A DNA stretch of 64,000 nucleotides, taken from positions 28,542 to 92,541 of the forward strand of contig CADCTF010000127.1 of the NCBI GenBank assembly GCA_902805655.1, given 5' to 3'. The notes below the pieces were generated by a model. It was not told the DNA's origin. It did not search any database and saw only the letters and a list, made by a program, of their open reading frames with translations. This document shows positions 26,094 through 34,461 of the stretch, piece after piece. The position numbers were made by a program, and so were the translations under genes. Position 1 is the stretch's first letter, and each line of letters starts with the position of its first letter. The DNA is from an uncultured Acidimicrobiales bacterium (GTDB lineage Bacteria; Actinomycetota; Acidimicrobiia; Acidimicrobiales; CADCTF01).

Positions 26094-27019
26094 CGCGGCG
26101 AGCCGAGGAAGTCGAGGACGAGCTCGGCGACCTCGGCGGTGCGCTCGATGTGCACGAAGTGGCCGGTGTCCTCGTAGGCGACGAGGCGCCCGCCCGGCGG
26201 AAGGTAGGGCGCCAGCTCGTCGGGTTCGGTGCCCCAGCCCATCTGCTCCGGGATGAGGCCGAGGAGGCCGATCATCGGCATGGCGAGCCCGCTGAGGCGC
26301 TCGAGCGACCAGGAGTTGCGCCAGGGCCCGAAGCCGCCCATTCGCATCGTCGGGTCGATCTTCCACCGCCAGCCGTCGACATCGTGCCGTGCGCCGACGC
26401 TGACCAGGTACCGCAACCACTCGTGGCTGAGCCGGGGGTTCATGCGGGCCCGGCGCTGGGCCAGCTCGTCGAGGGTGCCGGGCTTGCGCTGCGCGCTGGC
26501 CGCCGTGCGACGGGAGTCCAGCCAACCCGACAGCTCGCTGGCCATCAGTCGGGTTCGCTGGTGGTCGGCCACGTCTGGGTGGGGCCGGGGGGACGGCATG
26601 CCGTCGATGTTGACCAGCCTGGAGATGCGATGGGGGCACGACTCGGCCAGCTGCAACATGAGCGCACCACCCTTGGAGTGCCCGATGACGGCCAAGGGGC
26701 CCGGCCCCGTGGAGTCGAACACAGCCATGGCGTCGCGCACGTCGGCGTCCCACGAGCTGAGGTGGGCGTGCTCGGAATCGCCGTGCCCCCGGTGATCCCA
26801 GGCCACCACTCGCCAGCCCCCGGCGGCGATGAGGGGCGCGAACACGTCGAAGGTGCGAGCGAAGTCGAAGCCCCCGTGGGCCACCATCACCGGCGGCGCA
26901 CCCTCGTCCCCCCACTCGTGCACGGCGATGCCGAGCCCGTCGGAGCTCACGGTGCGGGTTCGGTGCGGCGGGACCGCCCCGGGGAACGTCACCCGCTCCT
27001 CTTCCACAAGTTCCGTCAC
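26090..27019 (-). CDS. Alpha/beta hydrolase
   Basis: 309 aa with intact catalytic elements: oxyanion strand PPVMVAHGGFDFART, VVAWDHRGHGDSEHAHL, nucleophile elbow AVIGHSKGGALMLQL (Ser in GHSKG) and the base His in YEDTGHFVHIE near the C-terminus. This is the epoxide hydrolase/haloalkane dehalogenase-like arrangement, and the substrate cannot be inferred. It is the first gene of a two-gene unit with the serine-less hydrolase. Confidence 0.88.
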   Translation of the reverse strand: MTELVEEERVTFPGAVPPHRTRTVSSDGLGIAVHEWGDEGAPPVMVAHGGFDFARTFDVFAPLIAAGGWRVVAWDHRGHGDSEHAHLSSWDADVRDAMAVFDSTGPGPLAVIGHSKGGALMLQLAESCPHRISRLVNIDGMPSPRPHPDVADHQRTRLMASELSGWLDSRRTAASAQRKPGTLDELAQRRARMNPRLSHEWLRYLVSVGARHDVDGWRWKIDPTMRMGGFGPWRNSWSLERLSGLAMPMIGLLGLIPEQMGWGTEPDELAPYLPPGGRLVAYEDTGHFVHIERTAEVAELVLDFLGSPR

Positions 27020-27063
27020 GCCCGCAGACTAGGCGGGGCGCAGAACGGCGAGAACCGCTCCGG

Positions 27064-27219
27064 CTACTTCGCGTCCTTGCCCAGCATCCGGTTCATCTTG
27101 GTGCCGCAGGTCGGGCAGAGGCCCTGAGCCGCCTTGCGCCCGTTCGCCATCTCCTTGACCTCACCATCGAACGTCCGCTTCTCGCGGCACTTCACGCAGT
27201 ACCCCTCGTACTCAGCCAC
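27064..27219 (-). CDS. Small zinc-ribbon protein (DUF5679-like)
   Basis: 51 aa. GTG start at 27219 is preceded by AGGAGG with five bases between. The product contains YCVKCREKRTFDGE and LCPTCGTKMNRMLGK, two CxxC knuckles forming a zinc ribbon, as in DUF5679 proteins found across actinobacteria. Function is unknown; nucleic-acid or protein binding is plausible. Confidence 0.78.
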   Translation of the reverse strand: MAEYEGYCVKCREKRTFDGEVKEMANGRKAAQGLCPTCGTKMNRMLGKDAK

Positions 27220-27267
27220 GGCTGCCTCCTCACTCCGGCCGACGGACAGTCCGCCGGAAACGCTCCA

Positions 27268-28497
27268 TCATGGTCGCTCGCTCCGGCTACGAGGCGGACG
27301 CACCAGCGACTTGGCCGCGAGCAGCGCGGCGTCGGCCCGACCGAAGAGGGCCATCATGGTGGCGCCGTCTTCCGGGAAGGACGACACCCCCGCGGAGAAG
27401 GGCGGCGGGTCGGATCGCTGCAACCGGTCGACCAGGGCGGCGGCGCCTCGCGCGTCGGTTTCGGGCAGGAGGATCGCGAACTCGTCACCTCCGATGCGGT
27501 AGACGCCGTCCTGCTCGCGTGCCATCGAGGTGAGCGCGGCCGCCAGCGACCGAAGCAAGGCGTCTCCCGCCGGGTGGCCCTCGCGGTCGTTCACGATCTT
27601 GAGACCGTCGGAGTCGATCAGCACCAGGGCGAGGCTGCGGTCGTACCGGGCGGCACGCCCCAGCTCGATGCCGAAGTCGGCGTCGAACCCCCGCCGGTTC
27701 CCGAGGCCGGTGAGCGAGTCGGTGACGGCCTGGCGCTGCAGGTGGGCTGCGGCGATTCGGGCCGCTCCCCAGATGGCTCGGTCGACGACCATGTCGACAC
27801 GTGCGTGCGTCTCCGCCTCCTCGTCACGAGGCACCCGACCGACCGTGCGCCGCCGCAACGCCTCCCGCAGGCAGACGAGCTGGCCGATGGCCACGTCGAC
27901 CGCCTCCACGCCCTCGGCGAAGAGCTCGGTGACCTGCTGCAGGGCGGGGTCAGGACCCCACCCCAACGGCTGCGGGCGTTGGAGCGCCTCGGCGATGGCG
28001 GCCACCACCAGCGGCGCCGCGGGCGGGATGGAGTCGGGCGGCAGCAGCGGGTCCCAGCGGCACAGCTCGACCCACTCCCCCGCAACCGCATCGATGTCGC
28101 TGCGCAAGAGGCCCACCATGGCCAGCTCGGGGGTGCTGCCCGGGCCCACGTCGAGGGGCAGCGCGAGCCCCTCGAGGATGGCGGGGATGTCGCCCTTCTC
28201 GGCGCGCCGCACTCCGTGCGGCTCCCGCCCGTCGTCGAGGGTGGAGTGGATGACGATGGACGCCAGCGGGCACGCCGCCGCCACGTCGGGCAGCAGGGAG
28301 AGGCCGTCACCGTCGGGCAGCTCGCGATCGAGCACGATGCCTCGAAGGTCGGGCCTGAGGTGGGTGCGGGCTCGCGCCAGGTTCTCCGCGTCGATCACGG
28401 TGACGCCCTCGAGCTCGAGCGCCAGCCGGACCATGCGCCGGGTGGTCTCGTTGTCCTCCACCACCAGCACGACTGGGCGACGGTTCACCGTGGCCAC
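27268..28497 (-). CDS. Response-regulator diguanylate cyclase (REC-GGDEF)
   Basis: 409 aa. The N-terminal receiver domain has VVLVVEDNETTRRMV with the acidic pocket and IVLDRELPDGDGLSLL with the phospho-acceptor Asp. The helical middle region (residues ~120-245) has no named domain. The C-terminal GGDEF domain, DSLTGLGNRRGFDADF to YRIGGDEFAILLPETD, keeps the catalytic signature, and an RxxD inhibitory site (REQD) lies five residues before it. It should make cyclic di-GMP on phosphorylation with product feedback. No histidine kinase is adjacent. Confidence 0.92.
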   Translation of the reverse strand: MATVNRRPVVLVVEDNETTRRMVRLALELEGVTVIDAENLARARTHLRPDLRGIVLDRELPDGDGLSLLPDVAAACPLASIVIHSTLDDGREPHGVRRAEKGDIPAILEGLALPLDVGPGSTPELAMVGLLRSDIDAVAGEWVELCRWDPLLPPDSIPPAAPLVVAAIAEALQRPQPLGWGPDPALQQVTELFAEGVEAVDVAIGQLVCLREALRRRTVGRVPRDEEAETHARVDMVVDRAIWGAARIAAAHLQRQAVTDSLTGLGNRRGFDADFGIELGRAARYDRSLALVLIDSDGLKIVNDREGHPAGDALLRSLAAALTSMAREQDGVYRIGGDEFAILLPETDARGAAALVDRLQRSDPPPFSAGVSSFPEDGATMMALFGRADAALLAAKSLVRPPRSRSERP

Positions 28498-28532
28498 ACT
28501 ACGTAACCGGGACGTTACGCACAGAAATGCCG

Positions 28533-29345
28533 CTACCAGGCGTAGACGGACACGACGAAATCCACGACGGTCTCGAGACGGGGCAGGTTCTCGACGCGAG
28601 TGCGGGTGGCTTCGTCCACATACCAGGCATAGGGAACCATGCCGAGCAGGCTCTTGACCTCATCCTCACTGGAAAGCGTGATGACGTAGTGCAAGCGGTG
28701 TGAATCGACCTTGCGGACCGCGTCGTTCACGGCCGCAACTGCGTCCAGGGGTCCTGCGCCGTCGTGCAGCTCGGGCTGCTCGAAGAGGTGGCGCTTCAGC
28801 CCTAGCAGGTGCTCCGGACCAGGGGTCGCGGTGATGAGCACGCCTCCGGGCCGCAGTACGCGGGCGATCTCCTCGGAGTGCACCGGGGAGAACACGTTGA
28901 CCACCGCATCCATCGAGTGGTCGAGCAGGGGAAGGTCGTACACGCTCGCCACCGCGTAGTGGCAGCTTCCACTCCTCTGTGCGCGTCGGGCCGCCAGCCG
29001 CACGCCCTCCTTGGCGATGTCCACGGCCCAGACAATGGAACCGGGGCGCTGTTCGGGCCATCGGCGCGAGTACCACCCCTCGCCGCAGCCGGCATCGAGC
29101 AGGTGCCCCGCGGGCAGGCGCTGCTCGATCGCCTCGGCGAGGGCGCCGTAGTGACCGGCCTCTAGGAAGGAGCGTCGATGGCGCAACATCTCCGGGCTGT
29201 CCCCGGGCAGGCGTTGCCGGCGCTGGTGGGTGATCAGGAGGTTGACGTAGCCCTCGCGCGCCTCGTCGAAGGCATGCCCCGACGCGCATCGCCAGCTCCG
29301 CTCGTGCGGCGTGAGGGCGGCATGGCAGACGGGGCAGCGCCACAC
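28533..29345 (-). CDS. rlmA: 23S rRNA (guanine-N1)-methyltransferase, RlmA family
   Basis: 270 aa. The N-terminal zinc finger has MWRCPVCHAALTPHERSWRCASGHAFDEAREGYVNLL, with ligands Cys4, Cys7, Cys20 and His24, followed by the AdoMet fold: LLDAGCGEGWYSRRW, VWAVDIAKEGVRLAARR, VVNVFSPVHSEEIARVLRPGGVLI. This domain order is specific to RlmA/RrmA/TlrB, which methylate G745 or G748 in hairpin 35 of 23S rRNA. The Gram-positive type (G748) contributes to tylosin resistance with a second methylation; which base is modified here cannot be told. Confidence 0.88.
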   Translation of the reverse strand: MWRCPVCHAALTPHERSWRCASGHAFDEAREGYVNLLITHQRRQRLPGDSPEMLRHRRSFLEAGHYGALAEAIEQRLPAGHLLDAGCGEGWYSRRWPEQRPGSIVWAVDIAKEGVRLAARRAQRSGSCHYAVASVYDLPLLDHSMDAVVNVFSPVHSEEIARVLRPGGVLITATPGPEHLLGLKRHLFEQPELHDGAGPLDAVAAVNDAVRKVDSHRLHYVITLSSEDEVKSLLGMVPYAWYVDEATRTRVENLPRLETVVDFVVSVYAW

Positions 29346-29351
29346 CAGCGA

Positions 29352-30641
29352 TCAGCTCGGCGAGTCGAGCGAGGACGGACGACCGAGCGCCCCGAGCTGG
29401 GAGACGTCGCGCGAGAAGACGACCGACAGGGTCCAGTCGGTGACGATGCGGAGCCGGCGGGCCAGCCCGGGAACCATCAGCAGGTGGTACGACCGACCCA
29501 TCCACCAGGCCAGCGGCCCGGTGAACACCAGCTGCTTCACCTGGGCGGTGCCCTGGTGCTTGCCGAGCGTCACGGCCAGCCCGCGGTTGCGGTAGCGGAA
29601 CGGTCGTTCCTCGCCCGCCCCCAGGCCCGCGGCCGCGTTGATGCCGGCGATGCGGCCCTGCCGCAGCGCGTGCTGGGCCGTCGCCGGGCACAGCCCGCCA
29701 TCCGGGTCGGGCACCGCGGCCGCGTCACCCACGGCGTAGACGTCGGGCCGGCCGGGCACTCGCATCCACTCGTCGACGGGCACGCGACCTCGCTCGTCGG
29801 TGGGGAGACCGGCCTGCGCCGGGAGCGGGCTCGGGCGCTGGCCTGCCGTCCACACGATGGTGCCCGACGGGTACGGCGCCATGGTCGGGTCGGACAGACG
29901 CACGACGCCGCCCTCGCAGCTCTCCATGCGGGTCGAGAGCCGTACCTCGACGCCCCGTCGCCGCAGCTGGCGCTCCGAGTACCCGGCCAGGCGGCGGTCG
30001 AGCCCTGGCAGCAGCGCGTCGGTGGCCTCCACGAGCACCCACCGGAAGTCGCTCGGCCGGATCCGGGTGTACGTGCGCACGGCGTCCCGGGCGAGGGACT
30101 CGAGCTCGGCGAGCGCCTCTACCCCCGCATAGCCGCCCCCGACAAAGGTGAAGGTCAGCAGCTCGCGTCGGAGTCGGAGGTCGTCGGTGCTCTCTGCGGC
30201 CTCGAGCTGGCGCAGCACCCGGTTCCGGAGCCAGATCGCGTCGGCCAGCGTCTTGAACCCCACCGCATGCTCGAGCAGCCCGGGGATGGGAAAGGTCTGA
30301 GGCACGGAGCCCGGTGAGAGCACCAGCGTCCGGTAGGCGACGTCGTGGCGCTCGTGGTTGAGATCCTCGACGACGGCCGTGCGAGCAGCGGGGTCGAGCA
30401 CCACCACCTCTCCTGCGATGAGCTCGGTGCGAGGGAGCAGCTGTCGCAGCGGCAGCACCGCGTGTCGAGGCTCGAGCGTGCCGGAGGCAGCCTCCGGCAG
30501 CAGTGGGGTGAAGGTCAGGAAGTTCTCGGAGGCCACCAGCAGCACGCGCTCGCTCCGCCCCGCGAGGCGCTGCTCGAGGGCCCGTGCGGCGGCCGTGCCG
30601 CCAAAGCCACCACCCACGACCAAGACGTCCACCTGGAGCAT
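29352..30641 (-). CDS. ndh: Type II NADH dehydrogenase-like FAD oxidoreductase
   Basis: 429 aa. FAD-binding VLVVGGGFGGTAAARAL, NADH-binding FTFVGGGYAGVEALAEL, and VYAVGDAAAVPD with the FAD ribityl Asp. A C-terminal amphipathic region (WWMGRSYHLLMVPGLARRLRI) fits peripheral membrane attachment of NDH-2 enzymes, which pass electrons from NADH to quinone without proton pumping. ATG 30641 coincides with the predicted transcription start. The promoter and start codon are covered by a perfect CRP-type palindrome, suggesting repression by a CRP/FNR-family protein. Confidence 0.85.
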   Translation of the reverse strand: MLQVDVLVVGGGFGGTAAARALEQRLAGRSERVLLVASENFLTFTPLLPEAASGTLEPRHAVLPLRQLLPRTELIAGEVVVLDPAARTAVVEDLNHERHDVAYRTLVLSPGSVPQTFPIPGLLEHAVGFKTLADAIWLRNRVLRQLEAAESTDDLRLRRELLTFTFVGGGYAGVEALAELESLARDAVRTYTRIRPSDFRWVLVEATDALLPGLDRRLAGYSERQLRRRGVEVRLSTRMESCEGGVVRLSDPTMAPYPSGTIVWTAGQRPSPLPAQAGLPTDERGRVPVDEWMRVPGRPDVYAVGDAAAVPDPDGGLCPATAQHALRQGRIAGINAAAGLGAGEERPFRYRNRGLAVTLGKHQGTAQVKQLVFTGPLAWWMGRSYHLLMVPGLARRLRIVTDWTLSVVFSRDVSQLGALGRPSSLDSPS

Positions 30642-30658
30642 GTGAAAAGTTTCACATG
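30639..30658. promoter_or_regulatory. Perfect CRP-type palindrome over the ndh start
   Basis: Two 9-bp arms, CATGTGAAA and TTTCACATG, flank a 2-bp centre. The core fits TGTGA-N6-TCACA exactly, the E. coli and mycobacterial CRP consensus. It covers the predicted -10 element and the start codon of ndh, a position that would block transcription. Confidence 0.75.
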
Positions 30659-30676
30659 GCCCATGAGGCTTGTCAA
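30641..30676 (-). promoter_or_regulatory. Predicted leaderless promoter of ndh
   Basis: On the minus strand TTGACA (30676-30671), a 17-bp spacer and GAAACT (30653-30648, a weak -10) place the transcription start at the A of ATG 30641. No ribosome site precedes the ATG, consistent with a leaderless message. Confidence 0.55.
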
Positions 30677-30695
30677 CGGATTTGGCGCTCGCCCG

Positions 30696-32003
30696 TCAGC
30701 GGCTCGCGGCCACCCGCTTCGAGGCGTCGTCGACGATCCGCAGCAGCGGATAGGGGTTCACCGGTGGCCCGCCGCCGGGATGCACCTGGAAGTGCAGGTG
30801 CGCAGGCGTCGTCAGGGCGTTGCCCGTGTTGCCGACGTAGCCGACGACCTCACCGGCCTCGACCACCTTGTTCTCCATCACGCCTTCGGCGAAGGCGGAG
30901 AGGTGGGCGTAGTAGTAGCGGGTGCCGCTCGCGCCCACGAGCCAGAGCTTGGTGCCGCCCAGGGTGTCGGTGCCGACCCTGATGAGCACCCCGCGCTCGC
31001 AGGCCAACAGCGGCGTGCCGGAGGCGGCGAAGATGTCGGTGCCCTGGTGGAGATGCTCGTACTGGGTTCCCGTCATGCGAGGTGCGCCGTACGAGTCGCC
31101 GTAGGAATGCGGGCCGCCGACAGGGAACACGAAGCCTCTGGCCACCACGTCACCGCCGGCCCGCACGGCGGCATAACGAACCTCACTGGCCAGCAGCGTC
31201 GCCTCGGCACCCTGGAGCACGAGCGTGGACACGGCGAGGGTGGAGCGGGTCCGGTCGGCCCAGTCCACCACGTCCGCCAGCTCCTTGCTGATGGCCGCCT
31301 TGGCCGCCTCGTAGTCGTCCACTCGCTTCTTGTCGGCCCGTACCACCGCGTCGAGCAGCTCGAGCCGCCGGCCGAGGTCGTTGACGTCGCCCGCCTCCAG
31401 CAGCTGGTTCACCGGGGCCGACGGTGACCTCACGTAGCCGGCGATGGCACGGTCCCGCAGCACGAGCTTCGCCTGCTGGTAGCGCTTCACGGCCGCCGCC
31501 TCGTCGGCCTGCAGCTGGACGAGTCGAGCCTGCAGCGCCTGGAGCTGGCTGGAGAGGTCGGCGACCTGCAGGGCCGCCTTCTGGTGCGCATCCTTGGCCT
31601 GGGCGAGCGACCTCTGCACCTGTCCGGCGGTGATGCTCGCCACCTCGCGGAGGATGGCGACGCTCGGATCGGGCGCCAGGGGCACCACCGGTTCGGGCAC
31701 CATCACCGGCTGCTGAGGCACCACGTCCGGAACACCATCCCCGTCCGGGCCGCCGGGCGGCACCGCCGGTTCACCCGGGGGCCCAGGTGCGGGCGCAGGC
31801 GCAGGCGGCGGGAGTGGTGCCGGCGGGATCGTCGGCACCGGTGGCGGGGAGGTCGACGTGGTGCTGGTGCTGCCCGACGGCGCCTGCTGAGCCCAAGCTG
31901 GGGCGACCCCGGTCACCAAGAGCCCGGAGGCCACCAGCAGCACGGGCGCGAGGCGCCGTATCGCCCGCAATCGCCGTGCCACCAAGCCGTCCCCCACGTG
32001 CAC
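30696..32003 (-). CDS. Secreted M23 (LytM) peptidase with coiled coil
   Basis: 435 aa. Signal peptide (LAPVLLVASGLLVTGVAPAWA), a long Pro/Ala/Gly-rich linker, a coiled-coil segment (about residues 120-270, RSLAQAKDAHQKAALQVADL and similar heptads), then the LytM domain: HLHQGTDIFAASGTPL with the HxxxD zinc motif, YYYAHLSAFAEG and TPAHLHFQVHPGG with HxH. All metal ligands look present, so it may cut peptidoglycan cross-links or, as EnvC/RipA-type proteins do, regulate other hydrolases through the coiled coil. ndh follows 54 bp downstream with its own promoter. Confidence 0.9.
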   Translation of the reverse strand: MHVGDGLVARRLRAIRRLAPVLLVASGLLVTGVAPAWAQQAPSGSTSTTSTSPPPVPTIPPAPLPPPAPAPAPGPPGEPAVPPGGPDGDGVPDVVPQQPVMVPEPVVPLAPDPSVAILREVASITAGQVQRSLAQAKDAHQKAALQVADLSSQLQALQARLVQLQADEAAAVKRYQQAKLVLRDRAIAGYVRSPSAPVNQLLEAGDVNDLGRRLELLDAVVRADKKRVDDYEAAKAAISKELADVVDWADRTRSTLAVSTLVLQGAEATLLASEVRYAAVRAGGDVVARGFVFPVGGPHSYGDSYGAPRMTGTQYEHLHQGTDIFAASGTPLLACERGVLIRVGTDTLGGTKLWLVGASGTRYYYAHLSAFAEGVMENKVVEAGEVVGYVGNTGNALTTPAHLHFQVHPGGGPPVNPYPLLRIVDDASKRVAASR

Positions 32004-32060
32004 TGTCGTGCGCCCACGGTAGTCGTGCCAACCGAATCCGCAGTCGCGGATCGGCGGCCT

Positions 32061-32966
32061 TCAGCTCGGACCGGCGTCCTCAGCGCGGCGCTCCCGCATG
32101 CGGCGCGCCGCGTTGCCGATGCGCTCGATGCGCTTGAGCAGCTTGCGGCGGGCCTCCTCGGCTTCGGGAGTCAGACCCTCCAGCGCTTCCACCTTCCAGT
32201 GCCGGACGATGACCGGCACGAGCACCTGGTCGTGGAAGAGGCCGTAGTCGTAGATGCCGGCGTTGGCGATGGCGTTGGCGTGGGCCGTGAAGTCGGGGAT
32301 GCCGACGCCCGGCATCTCGAAGTCGCGCACCTCGGCCTCGGCGGCGATCACCACCGCCGAAGGGTCGACCTCCAGGGCCGCCGTGGTGGCGTCGCGGTAG
32401 AAGAGGTAGTGCAGGTTCTCGTCGGCTGCGACGCGCTTCATGATCTCGTAGCCGTAGCCATCGTCCAGCAGCTTGCCGGTGTTGCGGTGCGAGATGCGGG
32501 TGGCCAGCTCTTGCAGGGTGACGTAGACGAACCCCGCCACCGCGCTCTTCGGGTGGGGGACGATGCCGCCGCCGACCTGCTGCATGCGGCCTCGCTCGAG
32601 CGCGACCGGGTCGATCATGCGCGTGACGGTGAGCCAGTCGCGGATGACGATGGAGTGTCGCCCTTCCTCGGCGGTCCACCGACGGGCCCACTCGCCCCAC
32701 GCCTCGTCGACCCCGAACATCGTCTGGATCTCCATGGAGTAGTACGGCAGGTTGTCCTCGGTGAGCAGGTTGACGAAGAGCGCGCTTCGCACCGCATCAC
32801 TCGGACCGCCCTCGAGCGGCTCCCACTCCTCGTCGGGCTTGAAGTCACGCCCTTGGCTCCACGGCACCATCTCGTGCGGGAACCACTCCTTGGCCGTTCC
32901 GAGGTGGCGGTTGAGGAGTCGCTCGGCCGTCGGGCGGAGCTCGTGCAGGAGGGCGACATCGTCCAT
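32061..32966 (-). CDS. Acyl-ACP desaturase (di-iron, DesA-type)
   Basis: 301 aa. Two EExxH-like di-iron motifs are visible: NLLTEDNLPYY and WTAEEGRHSIVIRDWL, then LQELATRISH and AADENLHYLFYRDAT. This is the ferritin-like arrangement of soluble stearoyl-ACP desaturases such as mycobacterial DesA1/DesA2, which introduce a double bond into acyl-ACP using O2 and ferredoxin. It likely helps adjust membrane or envelope lipid unsaturation. No ferredoxin gene is adjacent. It is divergent from udgX. Confidence 0.9.
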   Translation of the reverse strand: MDDVALLHELRPTAERLLNRHLGTAKEWFPHEMVPWSQGRDFKPDEEWEPLEGGPSDAVRSALFVNLLTEDNLPYYSMEIQTMFGVDEAWGEWARRWTAEEGRHSIVIRDWLTVTRMIDPVALERGRMQQVGGGIVPHPKSAVAGFVYVTLQELATRISHRNTGKLLDDGYGYEIMKRVAADENLHYLFYRDATTAALEVDPSAVVIAAEAEVRDFEMPGVGIPDFTAHANAIANAGIYDYGLFHDQVLVPVIVRHWKVEALEGLTPEAEEARRKLLKRIERIGNAARRMRERRAEDAGPS

Positions 32967-33040
32967 CCCCGTAGCCTACCGACAGGTCGGTAGGGACGAA
33001 ACCGCTCTGCCCCATATTGACCGAGGGGTAGGAGCCTGGC

Positions 33041-33679
33041 GTGCCACGGAGCCAGAAGCCATCCGCCGCCCCACTGCTACCCGCTTCCCGGACACTCGAC
33101 GCTCTACGCGACGCTGCCGCCGGTTGCCAGGCTTGCCACCTCTGGCAGGTCGGGACGCAGACGGTGTTCGGGGAGGGCCGCGAAGAGGCCAAGGTGATGC
33201 TGGTAGGCGAGCAGCCGGGGGACCATGAGGACGTGGAGGGCAAGCCGTTCGTCGGCCCGGCCGGGGCGTTGCTCGACCGGGGGCTCGAGGCTGCGGGCAT
33301 CGACCGGAGCGAGGCCTACGTCACCAACGTCGTCAAGCACTTCAAGTGGAAGGCCGCCGGCAAGCGCCGGCTGCACCAGAAGCCGAACGCGGAGGAGATC
33401 GGCGCCTGCAAGCCGTGGCTGATGGCGGAGATCGAGGTCGTCCGTCCGCAGGTCGTGGTGTGCCTGGGTGCGACGGCCGCTCAGGCTCTGCTCGGCCGCA
33501 GCTTTCGGGTCACCCAGCAGCACGGGCAGTGGGCCGACTGGCCGCACGAGCCGAAGATCACGGCCACGGTGCACCCGTCGTCGATCCTGCGGGCGCCCGA
33601 CGCCGAGGCGCGTGAGGCGGCCTACGCGGGCTTCGTGGCCGACCTCACCGTGGTGGCCGCAGAGCTCACTTCGAGTTGA
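33041..33679 (+). CDS. udgX: UdgX-type uracil-DNA glycosylase (covalent DNA-binding)
   Basis: 212 aa from GTG 33041. Family-4-like Fe-S uracil-DNA glycosylase: Cys29 and Cys32 in GCQACHLW, Cys123 and Cys141 as remaining cluster ligands, motif A GEQPGDHED, and HPSSILR as motif 3. The insertion KRRLHQKP (residues 109-115) is the UdgX-specific R-loop. In Mycolicibacterium smegmatis its His (here His112) attacks C1' after uracil removal and leaves the enzyme covalently joined to the abasic site. It converges on an SRAP gene and overlaps it by 14 bp. Confidence 0.88.
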   Translation: MPRSQKPSAAPLLPASRTLDALRDAAAGCQACHLWQVGTQTVFGEGREEAKVMLVGEQPGDHEDVEGKPFVGPAGALLDRGLEAAGIDRSEAYVTNVVKHFKWKAAGKRRLHQKPNAEEIGACKPWLMAEIEVVRPQVVVCLGATAAQALLGRSFRVTQQHGQWADWPHEPKITATVHPSSILRAPDAEAREAAYAGFVADLTVVAAELTSS

Positions 33680-34355
33680 GCGGGGTGATCAGATCCCCGT
33701 CGTTGTTGCGCACCGAGCTCACCCGGGTGCTGACGGGATGCATCTCCATCTCCCGGGGGTCCGCCGGCACGAGCATCGCGCGGAGCGCGTCGATGTCGCG
33801 GTTCTCGCGGTCGAGCCAGGCGTCCCACCGCCAGGCCGGAAGGAGAACCGGCATCCGGTCGTGGATGCGACGGACGAGGTCGTTGGCGTCGGTGGTCACG
33901 ATGGTGCACGTCCGCAGGAGCGCGGCGTCATCTGGGCCCGCGGGATCCCGCCACGTCTCCCACAGGGCGGCGAAGGCCAAGGGTGCACCGTCGGCCCGCC
34001 GGATGAACCAGGGCTGCTTCGTCTTGGAGCCCTCGACCTTCTCCCACTCGTAGAAGCCGTCGGCCGGCACCAGGCAGCGGCGCCGCTCGAACGCAGGTCG
34101 GAACTTGCTGGCGAGGGTCTCGGACCGAGCGTTGATCATGCGGGCCCCGACCTTGACGTCCTTCGCCCAGTGAGGCACGAGGCCCCACCGATAGCTGCCG
34201 AGAAGCCGCTCACCGTCCCGTTCGGCGACGGCGTAGACCGGGTCCGTCGGCGCCACGTTGAAGCTCTCGTCCAGGGCTTCGGTGCGCACGTCTGCGACAC
34301 CGAAGAAGTCGGCCAGCACCGCCGTCGGCGAGGTCGATACGAACCGTCCGCACAT
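33666..34355 (-). CDS. SRAP/HMCES-family (YedK) abasic-site-binding protein
   Basis: 229 aa from ATG 34355, chosen because the mature catalytic Cys must be residue 2 (MCGRFVST); an upstream in-frame ATG would abolish this. Further conserved residues: Asn in SFNVAPTDPV, ARSETLASKFRPAF, Glu in DGFYEWEK, and His in MEMHPVSTRVSSVRNND. SRAP proteins form a thiazolidine cross-link with abasic sites in single-stranded DNA, shielding them. Its 3' end overlaps convergent udgX. No LexA-type box is seen upstream. Confidence 0.92.
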   Translation of the reverse strand: MCGRFVSTSPTAVLADFFGVADVRTEALDESFNVAPTDPVYAVAERDGERLLGSYRWGLVPHWAKDVKVGARMINARSETLASKFRPAFERRRCLVPADGFYEWEKVEGSKTKQPWFIRRADGAPLAFAALWETWRDPAGPDDAALLRTCTIVTTDANDLVRRIHDRMPVLLPAWRWDAWLDRENRDIDALRAMLVPADPREMEMHPVSTRVSSVRNNDGDLITPLNSK

Positions 34356-34461
34356 CGTCACGGAACGTACCCCTTGTTTGGCCACTCCATTTGCCCCAAC
34401 ATGGAGGGACTAGCGGACGCTTCAACCAGCGGACGTGAGCAGCACCTAGGGGGACAACTGA

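Noticed and set aside
34356..34461. LexA/SOS box between SRAP and the DinB-like gene
   Set aside because: No GAAC-N4-GTTC-type palindrome is present, so SOS control is not claimed.
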